Shown one piece after another: positions 63,406 through 64,000 of a DNA stretch of 64,000 nucleotides. The notes beneath the pieces are model-generated. The model did not search any database and was not told where the DNA came from. It saw only the letters and a list, made by a program, of their open reading frames with translations. The stretch lies in the NCBI RefSeq assembly GCF_028069725.1, contig NZ_JANEWG010000009.1, positions 54,313 through 118,312 of the forward strand, read 5' to 3'. The translations under genes were made by a program, and so were the position numbers. The first letter of the stretch is position 1, and each line of letters starts with the position of its first letter. This DNA comes from Citrobacter sp. Awk 4 (GTDB lineage Bacteria; Pseudomonadota; Gammaproteobacteria; Enterobacterales; Enterobacteriaceae).

Positions 63406-63690
63406 CATGACTCCTTGCTCATCGCATGAAGACTCCGAGAGTGAACCCCGTTAGAAAGGGTCACACGTATGCCCCAATACAAATTTATTTGCTCGCTTTC
63501 TTCGTTACTGTTTTGTCGTGAGATGAAACAGCAACGATGAAAGGTTACAAACATGTTAATAAAAAACTCAAATTGATCCCGCAATTATATTACGCCGCAA
63601 AATCCTTACAATAAACAGGTTTTTATTGAGTTAGATTTACGTTTTTCGACAGTGATCAATTTATAGCGAAGTTATCACTTTTTCACCAAT

Positions 63691-63704
63691 TTGATCGCGA
63701 ACAA
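63691..63704. promoter_or_regulatory. FNR-like site 1 upstream of cydA
   Basis: TTGAT-CGCG-AACAA, one mismatch from TTGAT-N4-ATCAA, about 290 bp before the cydA start. Confidence 0.5.
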
Positions 63705-63742
63705 TTTATCGTGTTTTAAGGTGCTTTTCCAAGGATTAAACT

Positions 63743-63756
63743 TTGATTTATATCAA
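63743..63756. promoter_or_regulatory. FNR site 2 upstream of cydA
   Basis: TTGAT-TTAT-ATCAA, a perfect FNR palindrome. It starts 52 bp from site 1, about the distance between the two FNR sites known at the E. coli cyd promoter. Confidence 0.75.
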
Positions 63757-64000
63757 AATCCATAAAATCAGTTAACAATGTGTACTACCAGTAACTTCAG
63801 TGAAGTTAATGTTGCGGATATGTACTTAAATTGAAACGAATGATTACCACATGAACTCATACGCATAAAAAAACTGTATTTTTATTAACGTATCATTGGA
63901 GTTCGCCCGTTCCCCGACTTAACTTTTTAGCGTAGCCAATTGATGGTTATTTTCCATAACGGAAATCCATCACAAAAAAACAATCACAATAATTTCACTT

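Larger units (their letters stand above)
63406..64000. other. cyd regulatory region and AT-rich upstream DNA
   Basis: About 595 bp without a credible gene, mostly AT-rich. In E. coli the same region carries the ArcA-, FNR- and H-NS-controlled cyd promoters. Here two FNR-type sites are visible (listed separately) and several TTAA-rich repeats that could be ArcA boxes. The last 200 bp contain nothing I can name. Confidence 0.75.

Overview
The window is a continuous, almost fully coding stretch of enterobacterial chromosome. Nearly every protein can be matched by eye to an Escherichia coli K-12 counterpart, in the reverse of the K-12 order (ybiJ, dinG, rhlE, ybhGFSR, clsB, moa, uvrB, bio, pgl, mod, gal, aroG, nadA, tRNA-Lys/Val, tol-pal, cydAB). 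It is not E. coli itself: a complete histidine-utilisation block (hutH, hutU, hutC, hutG, hutI) lies between ybhB and ybhC, and ybiA, ybiC, ybhM, ybhD/H/I/J and ybgS are missing from their K-12 places. The picture fits Citrobacter or a close Salmonella-group relative. The genus is inferred from gene order and protein similarity only.

Layout. 1-5.1 kb: ybiJ, the SOS pair dinG-ybiB behind a LexA box, and rhlE. 5.1-11.3 kb: cecR-ybhGFSR, a TetR regulator with an ABC exporter, behind a perfect 20-bp palindrome. 11.4-15.2 kb: ybhP-clsB-ybhN (cardiolipin synthesis and neighbours) and ybhL. 15.2-18.3 kb: moaABCDE behind a molybdenum-cofactor riboswitch, then yvcK. 19.3-22.8 kb: uvrB (LexA box, upstream DnaA boxes) and an orphan urea-type ABC ATPase gene. 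22.7-27.8 kb: the bio operon around a BirA operator. 27.8-34.7 kb: ybhB and the hut block, with HutC operators and NAC/CRP-type sites. 34.8-43.5 kb: an intact lambda attB core, ybhC, pgl, ybhA, modABC, acrZ, modE, modF. 43.7-53.3 kb: galETKM with both GalR operators, gpmA (Fur box), aroG (TyrR box), zitB, pnuC, nadA (NadR box). 53.5-54.2 kb: four tRNA-Lys and one tRNA-Val plus a duplicated tRNA end. 54.3-63.4 kb: cpoB, pal, tolBARQ, ybgC, ybgE, cydX, cydB, cydA, ending in the cyd regulatory region with FNR sites.

How it works together. Most of the window is housekeeping: cofactor synthesis (molybdopterin, biotin, NAD), sugar and central metabolism (gal, gpmA, aroG), envelope integrity (Tol-Pal, ClsB), DNA repair (uvrB, dinG) and microaerobic respiration (cydABX). 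The accessory parts share a nitrogen theme. Both hut promoters carry ATA-N9-TAT NAC-type sites, and the orphan ABC ATPase sits behind a near-consensus sigma-54 promoter with two NtrC-like sites about 130-150 bp upstream of the predicted start.

I found no CRISPR array, prophage, insertion sequence or clearly new multi-gene system. The best leads are the nitrogen-regulated orphan ATPase, whose ABC signature motif has decayed; the lambda attB core kept beside an inserted catabolic block; and the repeated tRNA-Lys 3' end next to the tRNA cluster.
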